Shown here: one piece after another, positions 1 through 8,807 of the stretch
Position numbering within the stretch: the stretch's first letter is position 1
Layout: each line of letters starts with the position of its first letter
Assembly (NCBI RefSeq): GCF_026586805.1
Contig: NZ_JAPFHA010000004.1
Location: forward strand, 124,001 to 188,000
DNA length: 64,000 nucleotides
Direction: 5' to 3'
Origin: Niveibacterium sp. 24ML
GTDB lineage: Bacteria; Pseudomonadota; Gammaproteobacteria; Burkholderiales; Rhodocyclaceae
Notes under the pieces: generated by a model
The model's database searches: none
Seen by the model: the letters and a program-made list of their open reading frames with translations, nothing else
Told to the model about the DNA's origin: nothing
Made by a program: the position numbers and the translations under genes

Positions 1-297
1 GGGACGCTCAAATCCGCCGTGCCCATCGAATGCAGCACGGGCTGCGGGCGTTGTGGCCGCGGCTGCCGGGTGGACGTCTTGCTGCGGCCGGACGACGTGG
101 TGCACGACGACGCCAGCCCCCTGCGCGCGGAAGTGGTTCAGAAAGCCTTTCGTGGTGCCGATATTCTCTACACGCTGCGGCTTGCGAGTGGTCGCGAGGT
201 GCTCTCGCTGGTGCCATCGCACCATAACCACGCGTTTGGCGAGGCGATCGGCATCCGCCTCGACGTGGATCATGTGATCGCTTTCCGCGGCGCCTGA
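1..297 (+). CDS. ABC transporter ATP-binding protein, C-terminal fragment (TOBE domain)
   Basis: The frame is open from base 1 and ends in TGA at 295-297, so only the last 98 residues are in the window. The visible part lacks Walker motifs and reads as a C-terminal TOBE-type beta-barrel: a LRPDD motif (residues ~28-32 of the fragment) precedes a segment containing FRGADILYTL and VLSLVPSHHNH. This arrangement is typical of ATPases of iron(III), spermidine/putrescine or related importers (FbpC/PotA group), where the domain helps sense substrate or regulate transport. A cysteine cluster (CSTGCGRCGRGC) sits at the start of the barrel and is compatible with FbpC-like members. The substrate cannot be fixed from this piece. 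The gene must continue to the left. Confidence 0.7.
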   Translation, partial: GTLKSAVPIECSTGCGRCGRGCRVDVLLRPDDVVHDDASPLRAEVVQKAFRGADILYTLRLASGREVLSLVPSHHNHAFGEAIGIRLDVDHVIAFRGA

Positions 298-350
298 GTT
301 CAGATACCGCCGCGTCGCGCACGCGGCCAGAAGCTAAGGCTGGGGGGCAC

Positions 351-1169
351 ATGAGACGTATTTCCGGAACGCTGGGGCGGCAACTGTTGGTGCTGGCGTG
401 TCTGTTGCCGTGGGTGGCATCGGCTCAGGCGCCGGCCGGCCCGCGCCTGGCGGCGGTCATGGCGAGCAAGGTGCTGCGGGTGTGCATCTGGCCGGAATAC
501 TACGGCGTCACTTTCCGCAATCTCAAGACGGGCGTGATCAACGGGCTCGATGCCGACATGGCGCGCGAATTCGCGCGTGACCTTGGCGTTGCCGTGCACT
601 TCGTCGACTCCTCGTTCGCGCGCCTGATCGACGATCTGGAAGCCGAGCGTTGCGATCTGGCGATGATGGCGGTGGCGGTGACACCGCAGCGCGCGCAAAG
701 ACTCGCGTTTTCCCAAGCCTATCTTCGCAGCGATGTCTATGCCGTGACGACACGGCAGAACACCCGCGTGCGCACCTGGGCCGATATCGACCGTGCCGGC
801 ACCCGGGTTGCGGTGGCCGCGGGCACCTACCATGAGAGCCTGATGCGAGAGCGGCTGCAGCAGGCGGACCTGGTGGTGGTCAAAGCCCCCCAATTGCGCG
901 AAGCCGAACTTGAGGCGGGCCGGGTGGATGTCTTCATGTCGGACTTTCCCTTCACCCGCAAGATGAGCGACAACCACGACTGGGTGCGCGTGCTGGCGCC
1001 GCCTGCGCCGTATTTCATGGTCAATGCCGCCTACGCGCTCAAGCCTGGCGACGCGGCCTGGCTCAAGCGGGTCAATGAGTTCGTTGCGGCGGTCCGGGCC
1101 GATGGCCGCCTGCGGACGGCGGCGACGCGCTACGCGCTCGATCCGATCCTGCTGCAGGATGCCCGCTGA
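351..1169 (+). CDS. Periplasmic solute-binding protein, family 3 (amino-acid type)
   Basis: A 272-aa protein with a signal peptide (Arg-rich start, hydrophobic LLVLACLLPWVASAQA, cleavage near residue 26). The body has the type-II periplasmic binding fold of family 3 proteins: LRVCIWPEYYGVTFRN, then GLDADMAREFARDLGV and the D-DLEAERCDLAMMAVAVT region where a ligand loop is expected, and AGRVDVFMSDFPF in lobe 2. A purine-rich GGGGGG lies 5 bases before the ATG. No permease gene follows; a hybrid histidine kinase starts 67 bp downstream. It may therefore present a ligand to the kinase instead of serving an importer (inference). Ligand unknown. Confidence 0.75.
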   Translation: MRRISGTLGRQLLVLACLLPWVASAQAPAGPRLAAVMASKVLRVCIWPEYYGVTFRNLKTGVINGLDADMAREFARDLGVAVHFVDSSFARLIDDLEAERCDLAMMAVAVTPQRAQRLAFSQAYLRSDVYAVTTRQNTRVRTWADIDRAGTRVAVAAGTYHESLMRERLQQADLVVVKAPQLREAELEAGRVDVFMSDFPFTRKMSDNHDWVRVLAPPAPYFMVNAAYALKPGDAAWLKRVNEFVAAVRADGRLRTAATRYALDPILLQDAR

Positions 1170-1236
1170 TGCCGCGCTGCCCGCAGGCCCATCGGCACTC
1201 GCTTAGCCGCCACAAGGCGGGGCCGGGGCATCCGCG

Positions 1237-3834
1237 ATGAGTGTAGTGTCCCGCCTGCTGGCCTGGCTCCAGCGCTGGCCGCTCTCGCGCCGCATTGTCG
1301 CCGCGATGGTGCTGATCGCGGTTTGCGGACTTGCGGCCGTGGTCTATCACGCAGCGCGGCTGCGCAGCGAGGCGCTGACCACCCACCGCAGCCTTGCAAG
1401 CAGCATTGCGCGGGTCAGCGAACAGCAATTGACCCTGCTCGTGAAGGTGATCGACCGCCAGCTCGAAGTTCGCAGCCTTGAGTGGCAGCAACTCGATGAG
1501 TCCGGCCTGGCGGGTTTCCAGGATCGGCTGCAGGCGGATCTGGGCGGCATGCCCGCGCTGCGCTCACTGGCCGTGGTGAGCAGCGACGGGCGCGTGCTCG
1601 CCAGCAGCCAGCATGAAGCACTGGGGCGCCGACTATCGGCGGCCGCAATGACGGCGCTGGCCGGCGGGAGCGATAGCGTGCCGCTGCGCATCTCGGGCCT
1701 CTGGGCGGGGCGCGATCTGACCGACGGCGCCCCGACGCTCGGGGCGTTGGATGCAAGCACCTCACCATACTTCGTTACCGCCGCGCGCCGCATTGCGGCC
1801 CCGGACAACTCGGGCTACATCGTTGCGGTGCTCAACCCCGACTATTTCGCGAACGTCTTCACCAGTTTGCTCGCGCGGCCCGGTTTTCTGGTCGCCCTCT
1901 CCCGCTACGACGGCTTGTTGTTGGCGAGCACCGATCCGGTTGGCGCGTCGCCAGGGCGCAACCAGGCGTCCAGCCCGCTTTTTGCGCAACACCTGCCCTT
2001 GCGTGAAATCGGCCTGTACGAGTCTGCCGCGCTCGAGCCGGGCGGGCCGGCCATCCTTGCGTATCACGCCTCGCGTCTGTACCCGCTGGTTGTGCAGGTG
2101 CGCTTTCCCCATCGTGCGGTGCTGGCCGAGTGGCGCAGCGAAATGTACGTTCTGGCGATTGCAAGTTTGGTCCTTGCGGCAGTGCTGGGCCTGTTCGGTG
2201 TGCTGGCTTATCGGGTGCAACTGCGGCGCGAGCGCGAAGGCGACGCGGCGAAGCAGGCCGTGGAACTGGCCGCGCGTGTTTTCGATGTTGCCTTCGACGG
2301 CATCCTGATCACCGATGCCGAGCAGAAGATCGTGCGGGTCAACCGTGCGTTCACTGAAGTGACGGGGTTTGCCGAGGCCGACGTGATTGGCCGAACACCC
2401 CATGTGCTCTCATCGGGACTGCACGACGAGGCCTTCTACCGAGAGATATGGGATGCGGTGGAGCATCGCGGGCAGTGGCTCGGCGAGATCACCAACCGCC
2501 GCAGCAATGGCGAGTTGTATCAGGAGCAACTGGGGATTTCGGTGGTCAAGGATGCCGCCGGCAAGGTCTGCAATTACATCGGCACCTTTACCGACATAAC
2601 CGATCGTAAGCGCAACGAGCATGCCTTGCGCACGGCCAAAGAGGCCGCCGAGGCGGCTAACCTTGCCAAGAGCCGTTTTCTCGCGACCATGTCGCATGAG
2701 ATCCGCACGCCGATGAACGGCATCCTCGGCATGGCGCATCTGCTGCTGGAGCCCGCGCTGAGCGAAGCGGAGCGGCACGAGTACGCGCGCACCGTGCTCA
2801 GTTCCGGCGAAACGCTGATGACCCTGCTCAACGATATCCTCGACCTCTCGCGGGTTGAGGCTGGGCGCCTGGATCTGAACCCGGTCGGCTTCCTGCCGGC
2901 GGTGCTGCTGGATGAAGCCGCGGCCTTGTTTGTGGAGGCGGCACAACGCAAGGGGCTGGCGATTCAAACCCGCTGGGCCGGCGCCGCGGATGATTGCTTC
3001 CGCGCCGATCCGATCCGCCTGCGCCAGATGCTCGCCAACCTGATCAGCAATGCAATCAAGTTCAGCAACCAGGGCGTGATCCGCGTGGTGGGCGAAGTCG
3101 AGCGCGCCGATGGCGCCAGGGTGGACCTGCGTTTCACCGTCATCGACAACGGCATCGGTGTGCCGCCCGAGCACCTTAACTCGCTCTTCCAGCCCTTCAG
3201 CCAGCTGGATACATCGCCAACCCGCGCGGCGGGCGGCAGCGGGCTGGGTTTGTCGATCGTGCGAAGCCTGGCTTTGCTGATGGATGGCGATGTGGGCGTG
3301 CGCAACGAAGCCGGGCAGGGCGCCAGTTTCTGGTTCCGGGTGCGCGCCGAGCGCGCGCTCGATTGCGCCCCGCAGCAGGGCAGGCTCAGTGCTGATCCGG
3401 TGTCTGCCGCACCGCTGCGTGCGGATGCCTCATCGCTTCACATCCTGGTGGTCGAAGACAGCCCCACCAACGCCAAGGTCATTGAAACCATGCTGCAGCG
3501 GCGCGGTTACCGTGTGAGCATGGTCGAGAACGGACTGCGTGCCGTCGAGGCGATCGCGGCCGATACGAGCTTCGATCTGGTCTTGATGGATTGCGAGATG
3601 CCGGTGCTCGACGGCATTTCTGCCACGCGGCGTATCCGCGAGCGGGAGCAGGCAGCGGGGCTGGCGAGCGTGCCGATCATCGCGCTGACTGCGAACGCCT
3701 TTGAGGAGCATCGGCACAAGTGCTTCGAGGCGGGCATGAATGACTTCCTCGTCAAGCCCATCGTCCTGAGCGCGCTCAATGCCGCGCTCGAACGCTGGCT
3801 GCCAGCGCGCGGCAGGGGCGAACATGTCGTGTAG
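1237..3834 (+). CDS. Hybrid sensor histidine kinase (periplasmic sensor, PAS, HisKA, HATPase, REC)
   Basis: An 865-aa inner-membrane hybrid kinase. Order: TM helix at residues ~19-40, a large periplasmic sensor (~45-300, Cache-like by size and position), second TM at ~305-327, PAS domain at ~345-450, HisKA with the H-box around His487 (MSHEIRTPMNG), an ATPase domain with the N-box (LISNAIKF) and G-boxes (DNGIGV, GGSGLGLSIV), and a C-terminal receiver with acceptor Asp785 (LMDCEMPVLDG) and the Lys of FLVKPI. No HPt domain and no separate response regulator are present nearby, so the phosphotransfer partner is elsewhere. The preceding binding-protein gene suggests a shared ligand input. Confidence 0.88.
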   Translation: MSVVSRLLAWLQRWPLSRRIVAAMVLIAVCGLAAVVYHAARLRSEALTTHRSLASSIARVSEQQLTLLVKVIDRQLEVRSLEWQQLDESGLAGFQDRLQADLGGMPALRSLAVVSSDGRVLASSQHEALGRRLSAAAMTALAGGSDSVPLRISGLWAGRDLTDGAPTLGALDASTSPYFVTAARRIAAPDNSGYIVAVLNPDYFANVFTSLLARPGFLVALSRYDGLLLASTDPVGASPGRNQASSPLFAQHLPLREIGLYESAALEPGGPAILAYHASRLYPLVVQVRFPHRAVLAEWRSEMYVLAIASLVLAAVLGLFGVLAYRVQLRREREGDAAKQAVELAARVFDVAFDGILITDAEQKIVRVNRAFTEVTGFAEADVIGRTPHVLSSGLHDEAFYREIWDAVEHRGQWLGEITNRRSNGELYQEQLGISVVKDAAGKVCNYIGTFTDITDRKRNEHALRTAKEAAEAANLAKSRFLATMSHEIRTPMNGILGMAHLLLEPALSEAERHEYARTVLSSGETLMTLLNDILDLSRVEAGRLDLNPVGFLPAVLLDEAAALFVEAAQRKGLAIQTRWAGAADDCFRADPIRLRQMLANLISNAIKFSNQGVIRVVGEVERADGARVDLRFTVIDNGIGVPPEHLNSLFQPFSQLDTSPTRAAGGSGLGLSIVRSLALLMDGDVGVRNEAGQGASFWFRVRAERALDCAPQQGRLSADPVSAAPLRADASSLHILVVEDSPTNAKVIETMLQRRGYRVSMVENGLRAVEAIAADTSFDLVLMDCEMPVLDGISATRRIREREQAAGLASVPIIALTANAFEEHRHKCFEAGMNDFLVKPIVLSALNAALERWLPARGRGEHVV

Positions 3835-3908
3835 CGCATCGGGGTGGCTCAGGCCGGCTGAGGCCCGGGCCGCTTGGGGCCGAGTGCCGTGCATGGTTGA
3901 CGCGCGCC

Positions 3909-5078
3909 ATGCTTGATCTGAACTCGGTCCTGTTCGCGACGACCCTGGTCGCCCTGAGCATGGGCCTGGTGCTGCGGGTGTTCATCCGCAGCTTTGAGCC
4001 GCTGATGCGCGGCGCGCGGCCGGTTGCGTGGGGCAGCCTGGCGCTTGCCGCGGGCACCGCGACGCTGGCCTTGCGTGGCGCCATGCCGGCACTCGAACTG
4101 CCGGCCCTGGCGCTCGGTAACCTCTGCTTGCTGGTCAGTCAGGGCTTGATCCATGTGGGGCTATGTCGTCTGGTCGATCGCCGTGCGCGGGTGCTTTACG
4201 TTGCCGGTGTCCTGGTCAGCACCTATCTGTGCGTGCTCTGGTACGGACTGGTGACGCCGGATGCTGCGGTGCGCACCATCGCCTTCAGCTTCGGGCTGTT
4301 CGTGACGATTGCGCTGACGATGTGGGAGCTCTACAAGAGCCTGCGCCTGCGCCGTCCCTCCATCACGCTGGCCCTGTTCTGCGTACTCGGCTTGATGGAA
4401 GTCTCACTGATCGTGCGCGCGGTTCTGGCCTGGCTTGCGCGTGGGCAGTTCGATAGCGTCGGCGAATCCCCCGCTCAATCGTTCATCGTGCTGGCGGTGA
4501 TGCTGGCCCTGGTGTTCGTGATCCTGCTCTGCATGACGCTGATCGGCGAACGGGCGACGGCGCGCCTGCGTGAAAGCTCGCAGTTCGAGGATCTGCTGAC
4601 CGGGCTGCCGAACCGGCGCGCCGCGAACGATGCGATCGAAGCTGCGCTGGCGGGCAATGCCGAAGCGGCGCGCCCGACCACCGTGGTGCGGGTGGATCTC
4701 GACAACTTCCGTCAGTTCAACGATTGGTATGGTCATGATGTGGGCGATGCGGTGCTGCGCCATGTGACGAGCCGTCTGCGCCGGCTGCTGGGCCGCCGCG
4801 AGATGCTTGCGCGCTGGAGTGGCAAGGGTTACATCGTCGTAATGCCGGATGCCGGCCCCGAACAAGGTGCAGGCATGGCGCGCGACATCATCATGGAGAT
4901 CAGCTACAGCCCGCTTGAGCTGGGCGGCTTCGATGTCGAGATCGCGGCATGCGCCGGGGTAGCGACGTCTGAACGCAGTGAAAGCACGGTCGACGCGCTG
5001 ATGATCGCCGCCGATGCGGCGCTCGAGATGGCGCGCCGCAACCCGGATGGCCTGGCGAGCGTGCGCCGCATCGATTGA
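3909..5078 (+). CDS. Membrane protein with degenerate GGDEF domain
   Basis: A 389-aa protein with about six predicted membrane helices in the first ~210 residues followed by a GGDEF-type domain (DLLTGLPNRRAANDAI onward). Substrate-binding surroundings such as DLDNFRQFNDWYGHDVGD are kept, but the signature is SGKGY at residues 304-308 instead of GGDEF, so the metal-binding acid is lost and diguanylate cyclase activity is unlikely. The RxxD inhibitory site is also not recognisable. It is more likely a signal receptor or a structural partner. The ATG at 3909 is used; an in-frame TTG at 3897 is possible. The stop lies 56 bp before the next start. Confidence 0.78.
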   Translation: MLDLNSVLFATTLVALSMGLVLRVFIRSFEPLMRGARPVAWGSLALAAGTATLALRGAMPALELPALALGNLCLLVSQGLIHVGLCRLVDRRARVLYVAGVLVSTYLCVLWYGLVTPDAAVRTIAFSFGLFVTIALTMWELYKSLRLRRPSITLALFCVLGLMEVSLIVRAVLAWLARGQFDSVGESPAQSFIVLAVMLALVFVILLCMTLIGERATARLRESSQFEDLLTGLPNRRAANDAIEAALAGNAEAARPTTVVRVDLDNFRQFNDWYGHDVGDAVLRHVTSRLRRLLGRREMLARWSGKGYIVVMPDAGPEQGAGMARDIIMEISYSPLELGGFDVEIAACAGVATSERSESTVDALMIAADAALEMARRNPDGLASVRRID

Positions 5079-5134
5079 AACCGGGCGGCCGCCGGCCACG
5101 GGTATCATGGCCGGCCGCGCCCTCGTCAGTGCTC

Positions 5135-6196
5135 ATGACCATCCAGCCTTCACAACGATTCGAGAACTTCGCCCAGCTCGCCCTGTGCCTTGCGTTGCTG
5201 GCCGGCTGCTGGCTCGTGCTCGCGCCCTTCATCGTCACGATCCTGTTTGCGATGATCATCGCCTCCTCGACATGGCCGCTGTATCAGCGCTTGCTCGGCC
5301 TGCTGGGAGGGCGGCGCAGTGTCGCGGCCTTGCTGATGTGTACCGGATTCATTCTGGCGGTAGTGTTGCCGCTGATCATGGTGGCGGGTGCCGCAACAGA
5401 CGGGATGCACTGGCTGCTTGGGCTGGTGCGTGCACGGACTGAAAACGGGCCGCTGCATGTGCCCGATTGGCTGCGGGGCATTCCGATGGTGGGCGAGGCG
5501 ATCGCCAACCACCTGCAGGCATTGATTTCAAGCCGTGAAGAGCTGGCTGCGCTGGGCCGCAAACTCTTCGATCCGGCGCGAACGATTGGCCTCCAGGTGG
5601 TGAGTGGCATCGGCATTGGCGTGGTGCAGGTGTCGCTGGCGATCTTCGTGCTCTTTTTTCTCTACCGTGACGGGCCGCAGGTGCTCAATACGCTGGAGCG
5701 CGCGATCGCGCGCCTCTATGGCGCAATCGGGCTGGAGCTGCTCGACACCGCGCAGAAGACGGTGTTCGGTGTCATGGTCGGCATGGTCGGTACCGCCGCG
5801 GCACAGTCGCTCGTGGCGGGGGTCGGTTTTGCCGTGGCCGGCGTGCCGGCGCCCATCCTGCTGGCTGCGCTGGTCTTCTTCCTGTCAATGGTGCCGGTAG
5901 GGCCTCCGCTGGTGTGGGGCGGCGCTGCGTTCTGGCTGTATGACCGTGGCGATACGGGCTGGGCGATCTTCATGGTGCTATACGGCGTGCTGGCGATCAG
6001 CTCGGTCGACAACATCGTCAAGCCGCTCTTGATCGCACGCACGTCGAGTCTGCCTTTGCTGATCGCGGTGCTCGGCGTGTTCGGCGGGGTGCTGGCCTTC
6101 GGGCTCGTTGGCGTCTTTCTTGGGCCGACACTGCTTGCGCTTGGCATCAGTCTGACCCAGCGCTGGCTCGACCTTCGGGTTGTCAGCCAGCCCTAG
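5135..6196 (+). CDS. AI-2E family transporter (PerM-type permease)
   Basis: A 353-aa integral membrane protein. Helices near the start (LALCLALLAGCWLVLAPFIVTILFAMII is split over two segments), a long soluble stretch (~residues 100-160) and a hydrophobic second half match the AI-2E/PerM permease family. The family hallmarks are visible: FLSMVPVGPPLVWGG, then DNIVKPLLIAR, then GVFGGVLAFGLVGVFLGP. Members export or import small molecules; some handle autoinducer-2, most have unknown substrates. The ATG at 5135 is preferred over an upstream in-frame ATG at 5075, because the extension overlaps the previous gene's stop and is Arg/Pro-rich with no membrane character. Confidence 0.85.
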   Translation: MTIQPSQRFENFAQLALCLALLAGCWLVLAPFIVTILFAMIIASSTWPLYQRLLGLLGGRRSVAALLMCTGFILAVVLPLIMVAGAATDGMHWLLGLVRARTENGPLHVPDWLRGIPMVGEAIANHLQALISSREELAALGRKLFDPARTIGLQVVSGIGIGVVQVSLAIFVLFFLYRDGPQVLNTLERAIARLYGAIGLELLDTAQKTVFGVMVGMVGTAAAQSLVAGVGFAVAGVPAPILLAALVFFLSMVPVGPPLVWGGAAFWLYDRGDTGWAIFMVLYGVLAISSVDNIVKPLLIARTSSLPLLIAVLGVFGGVLAFGLVGVFLGPTLLALGISLTQRWLDLRVVSQP

Positions 6197-6422
6197 TGCG
6201 CAGTCCGGTTCCGCCCGGCTTAGCTGCCTGGTGCGCGGCGGCAGATTCGCTGCTGCGACATCAAGTGGAGCCTTTCGGCGAGCACAAAACCGCTCGTCGC
6301 TCGGCTCATGACGCGCTCTATGTAATCGAGATAATTCACGCATCTGACATTTTTCGGGTCGTTCAAAGCGGCAGCGTGTCAGACTTATTGGCTTGAGCAG
6401 TTTCTTCGGACGGTGTGTCGAC

Positions 6423-8804
6423 GTGAGCAACTTTCGCAGACGTGAATTCATCAAGGCGGTGTCCGCCACAGTGGGTACCGCCAGTTTGCTGGGGTGCGGC
6501 GGTGGCGGGGGCGAAGCTGGCCCGACGGTGACGCCGCAACCGCCCGATGGCGGCGGCGGGGGCGCGGTCGGTGGCGGGGCGACGACGCCCTCGCCGATTG
6601 TCATCGACCCGATCCCTCAGATCAGCTTCACCGGCGGGGTGCCGGGGAGCCATTCGCTCGCGCAGTACGTTCGAATGCCGGCCGGGTACGGGCCGCCGGT
6701 GTTTACCTTGCAAGGCACCTTGCCCGCCGGTGTGAGCTTCGATTCGACCGCCGGCGTCTTGCGCTATGACGGCTCTGGCAGCGGCGCCCAGTTTGGCGGC
6801 CTCACCTTGTCGGTGTCGGCCGAACCGCTTGCGGGGGTGAGCGCGGGCGGGATTGTCGCGCTGTCGCTGACATCCAGCGTGGGCGGCGAACTCCTGCCCT
6901 GGACGGCGGGGCATTTCTTCCGTCAGGGCGACTTCCCGGCCGGCAGCACGATCATTGCCGACGTACCCGACTTCCAGGCCGTGGTGCGCAACTCCTGGCC
7001 GGACGGTTCGATCAAGTTCGCCGTGCTCTCGGGTCGTTGCAACTTCGCCGCCGGCGTCGCGCGGCCCGTCGTGCTGGCGCGCGGCAGCGCGGCCGCCGGC
7101 AAGGTCCTGACCGAAGCGGATCTGCTTGCCGCCGCGCCCGATGTTTCGGTACAGCTTGGCAGTCTTGGCACCGTCGATCTGGCTTCGGTGCTCGGCAAGC
7201 CGCATCGGCAATTGCTGTCCGGCGCAATGGCTTCCGAGTGGCAGTACCGGGCTGCCTTGCCGAAGGACCCGCAGTTGGTGGTCTGGTTCTACGTGCGCCT
7301 GTATCTGGGCGGGCGTATCGAATTGATGGTCAGCATCGAGAACGGCTTCTTCGATTTCACCGACGCGCTCAACAAGCCGGTTCAGATTGTGGTGAAGTCC
7401 GGCGCACGCATCCTGTTCGATTCGGTTTCGCCGATCGACATCAAGCATCACACCCGGGTCGTGGCGGCCCAGGGCCACAGCGGCAAGCTCTGGATCGGCG
7501 GCGACCCCGGCGTGATTCCGATGCACGACACGGCCTATCTGCAACGAACCGGCGCGGTGCCCGCCTTTCAGGCAAGCAGCATCAGCGCCACCACACTCGG
7601 CGGGCTGGCGCAAAGCTACCAACCGAACGCGCAACACAATCTGCCCGGCAATCAGCTGGGGGGCGGCGGCGATAGCCCGTCGATCGGCTGGCTGCCCAGG
7701 TGGGACGCGTGCTACGTCGTGTCGGCCGATCCACGTGCCTACCGCGCCGTGCTGGTTAACTCCTTCGCATCGGGCGCCTGGTCCACTCATTGGCGCAATG
7801 GCGCGAGCAACGAGGTGGTGGCCTATGGCGACTACCCGACGGTGAAGAAGCCGACCTCGACCGGCGCGAACTACGGCGGACGGAACTTCTATTCCGGCCA
7901 GTACGGCACCGACTGGGACATCTCGCACGGCTGGCTGCCCGGCTACACGGCGTATCTCGTGAGCGGTGATTACTGGCATCTGGAAGCCTTGCAGTTCTTC
8001 GTCAAATGGGTGCATTACTCAAGTGGGCTTGCGGCGCGCGGCAATGCAACCGGCTTGATGGTGCGCAGCCTGCAGTCGCGCGGCACTGCCTGGGCGATCC
8101 GCAATTGCGCCATGGCCGCGGCCATGACCCCTGATACCGATCGCGAACGTGCCGCCTACATCAATGCGGTGGGGGCTTCGCTGACCTGGTTGCGGGGCTA
8201 TCACACCAATCCGCTCGGGATCGTTCTGGAGCCCGACCAGGCGGCCTGGGGTGACCCCGGCGGGCAGCGCACCTGGATGAGCGACTATGTCGTGGGCACC
8301 GTGGCGTGGGTGCTGGATCAGAAGATCCTCAGCGGGACGCAACTGAGCGACGCACAGGCCTTCATGCAGTGGATGGGCAAGGGGCTGGTCGATCGCTTCT
8401 CGGATGGCAGCAACCCGCGCGGCTGGCACTGGACGTACCAGGCTTACTCGCCGGTGGTAAGCAATGCCAGCTTCCCGACCAACCAGGACCAGGCCAGTTT
8501 TGACGCAAACTGGGGCATTGCGTTTGAGCGCGCCTACGGGCGTGCGAACGGAACCGATCTTGATACCGGGGAAATCAAGGCCTACAACTGGGCCACGCCG
8601 AACAAGATCACGTCGTGGACGAAGGCCACTTCCTTTGGCGCGGGCTATTTCGAATACGGCATGTGCGCGCTGGCGCAATGCGTGAATCAAGGGGTTGCCG
8701 GGGCCGCTTCGGCTTTCAAACGCATTACCTCTGCAAGCAACTACGAAACCTGCAAGGCGTCACTGGCGAACGACCCGCGCTTTGGCATCGCGCCACGGAG
8801 TTAA
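6423..8804 (+). CDS. Tat-type lipoprotein, putative glycan-active exported protein
   Basis: A 793-aa exported protein starting at GTG. The N-terminus has a twin-arginine motif (RRREFIK), a short hydrophobic stretch and a lipobox ending in SLLGC, so a folded, lipid-anchored product is expected. A Gly-rich linker follows the Cys, then an Ig-like segment (PAGYGPPVFTLQGTLPAGVS) and a ~650-residue body rich in Trp, Tyr and Gly. The body (helical repeats with HGWLPGYTAYLVSGDYWHLE and TWMSDYVVGTVAWVLD) resembles alpha/alpha-barrel polysaccharide lyases or hydrolases such as the exo-rhamnogalacturonan lyase group, but I cannot name a family. It is translationally coupled to the downstream propeller gene (3-bp gap). 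Function is inferred only. Confidence 0.6.
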   Translation: MSNFRRREFIKAVSATVGTASLLGCGGGGGEAGPTVTPQPPDGGGGGAVGGGATTPSPIVIDPIPQISFTGGVPGSHSLAQYVRMPAGYGPPVFTLQGTLPAGVSFDSTAGVLRYDGSGSGAQFGGLTLSVSAEPLAGVSAGGIVALSLTSSVGGELLPWTAGHFFRQGDFPAGSTIIADVPDFQAVVRNSWPDGSIKFAVLSGRCNFAAGVARPVVLARGSAAAGKVLTEADLLAAAPDVSVQLGSLGTVDLASVLGKPHRQLLSGAMASEWQYRAALPKDPQLVVWFYVRLYLGGRIELMVSIENGFFDFTDALNKPVQIVVKSGARILFDSVSPIDIKHHTRVVAAQGHSGKLWIGGDPGVIPMHDTAYLQRTGAVPAFQASSISATTLGGLAQSYQPNAQHNLPGNQLGGGGDSPSIGWLPRWDACYVVSADPRAYRAVLVNSFASGAWSTHWRNGASNEVVAYGDYPTVKKPTSTGANYGGRNFYSGQYGTDWDISHGWLPGYTAYLVSGDYWHLEALQFFVKWVHYSSGLAARGNATGLMVRSLQSRGTAWAIRNCAMAAAMTPDTDRERAAYINAVGASLTWLRGYHTNPLGIVLEPDQAAWGDPGGQRTWMSDYVVGTVAWVLDQKILSGTQLSDAQAFMQWMGKGLVDRFSDGSNPRGWHWTYQAYSPVVSNASFPTNQDQASFDANWGIAFERAYGRANGTDLDTGEIKAYNWATPNKITSWTKATSFGAGYFEYGMCALAQCVNQGVAGAASAFKRITSASNYETCKASLANDPRFGIAPRS

Positions 8805-8807
8805 GGC

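Noticed and set aside
6343-6383. TCTGACA/TGTCAGA inverted repeat before the Tat lipoprotein gene
   Set aside because: Seven-bp arms spaced 27 bases apart are easily found by chance; no further support.
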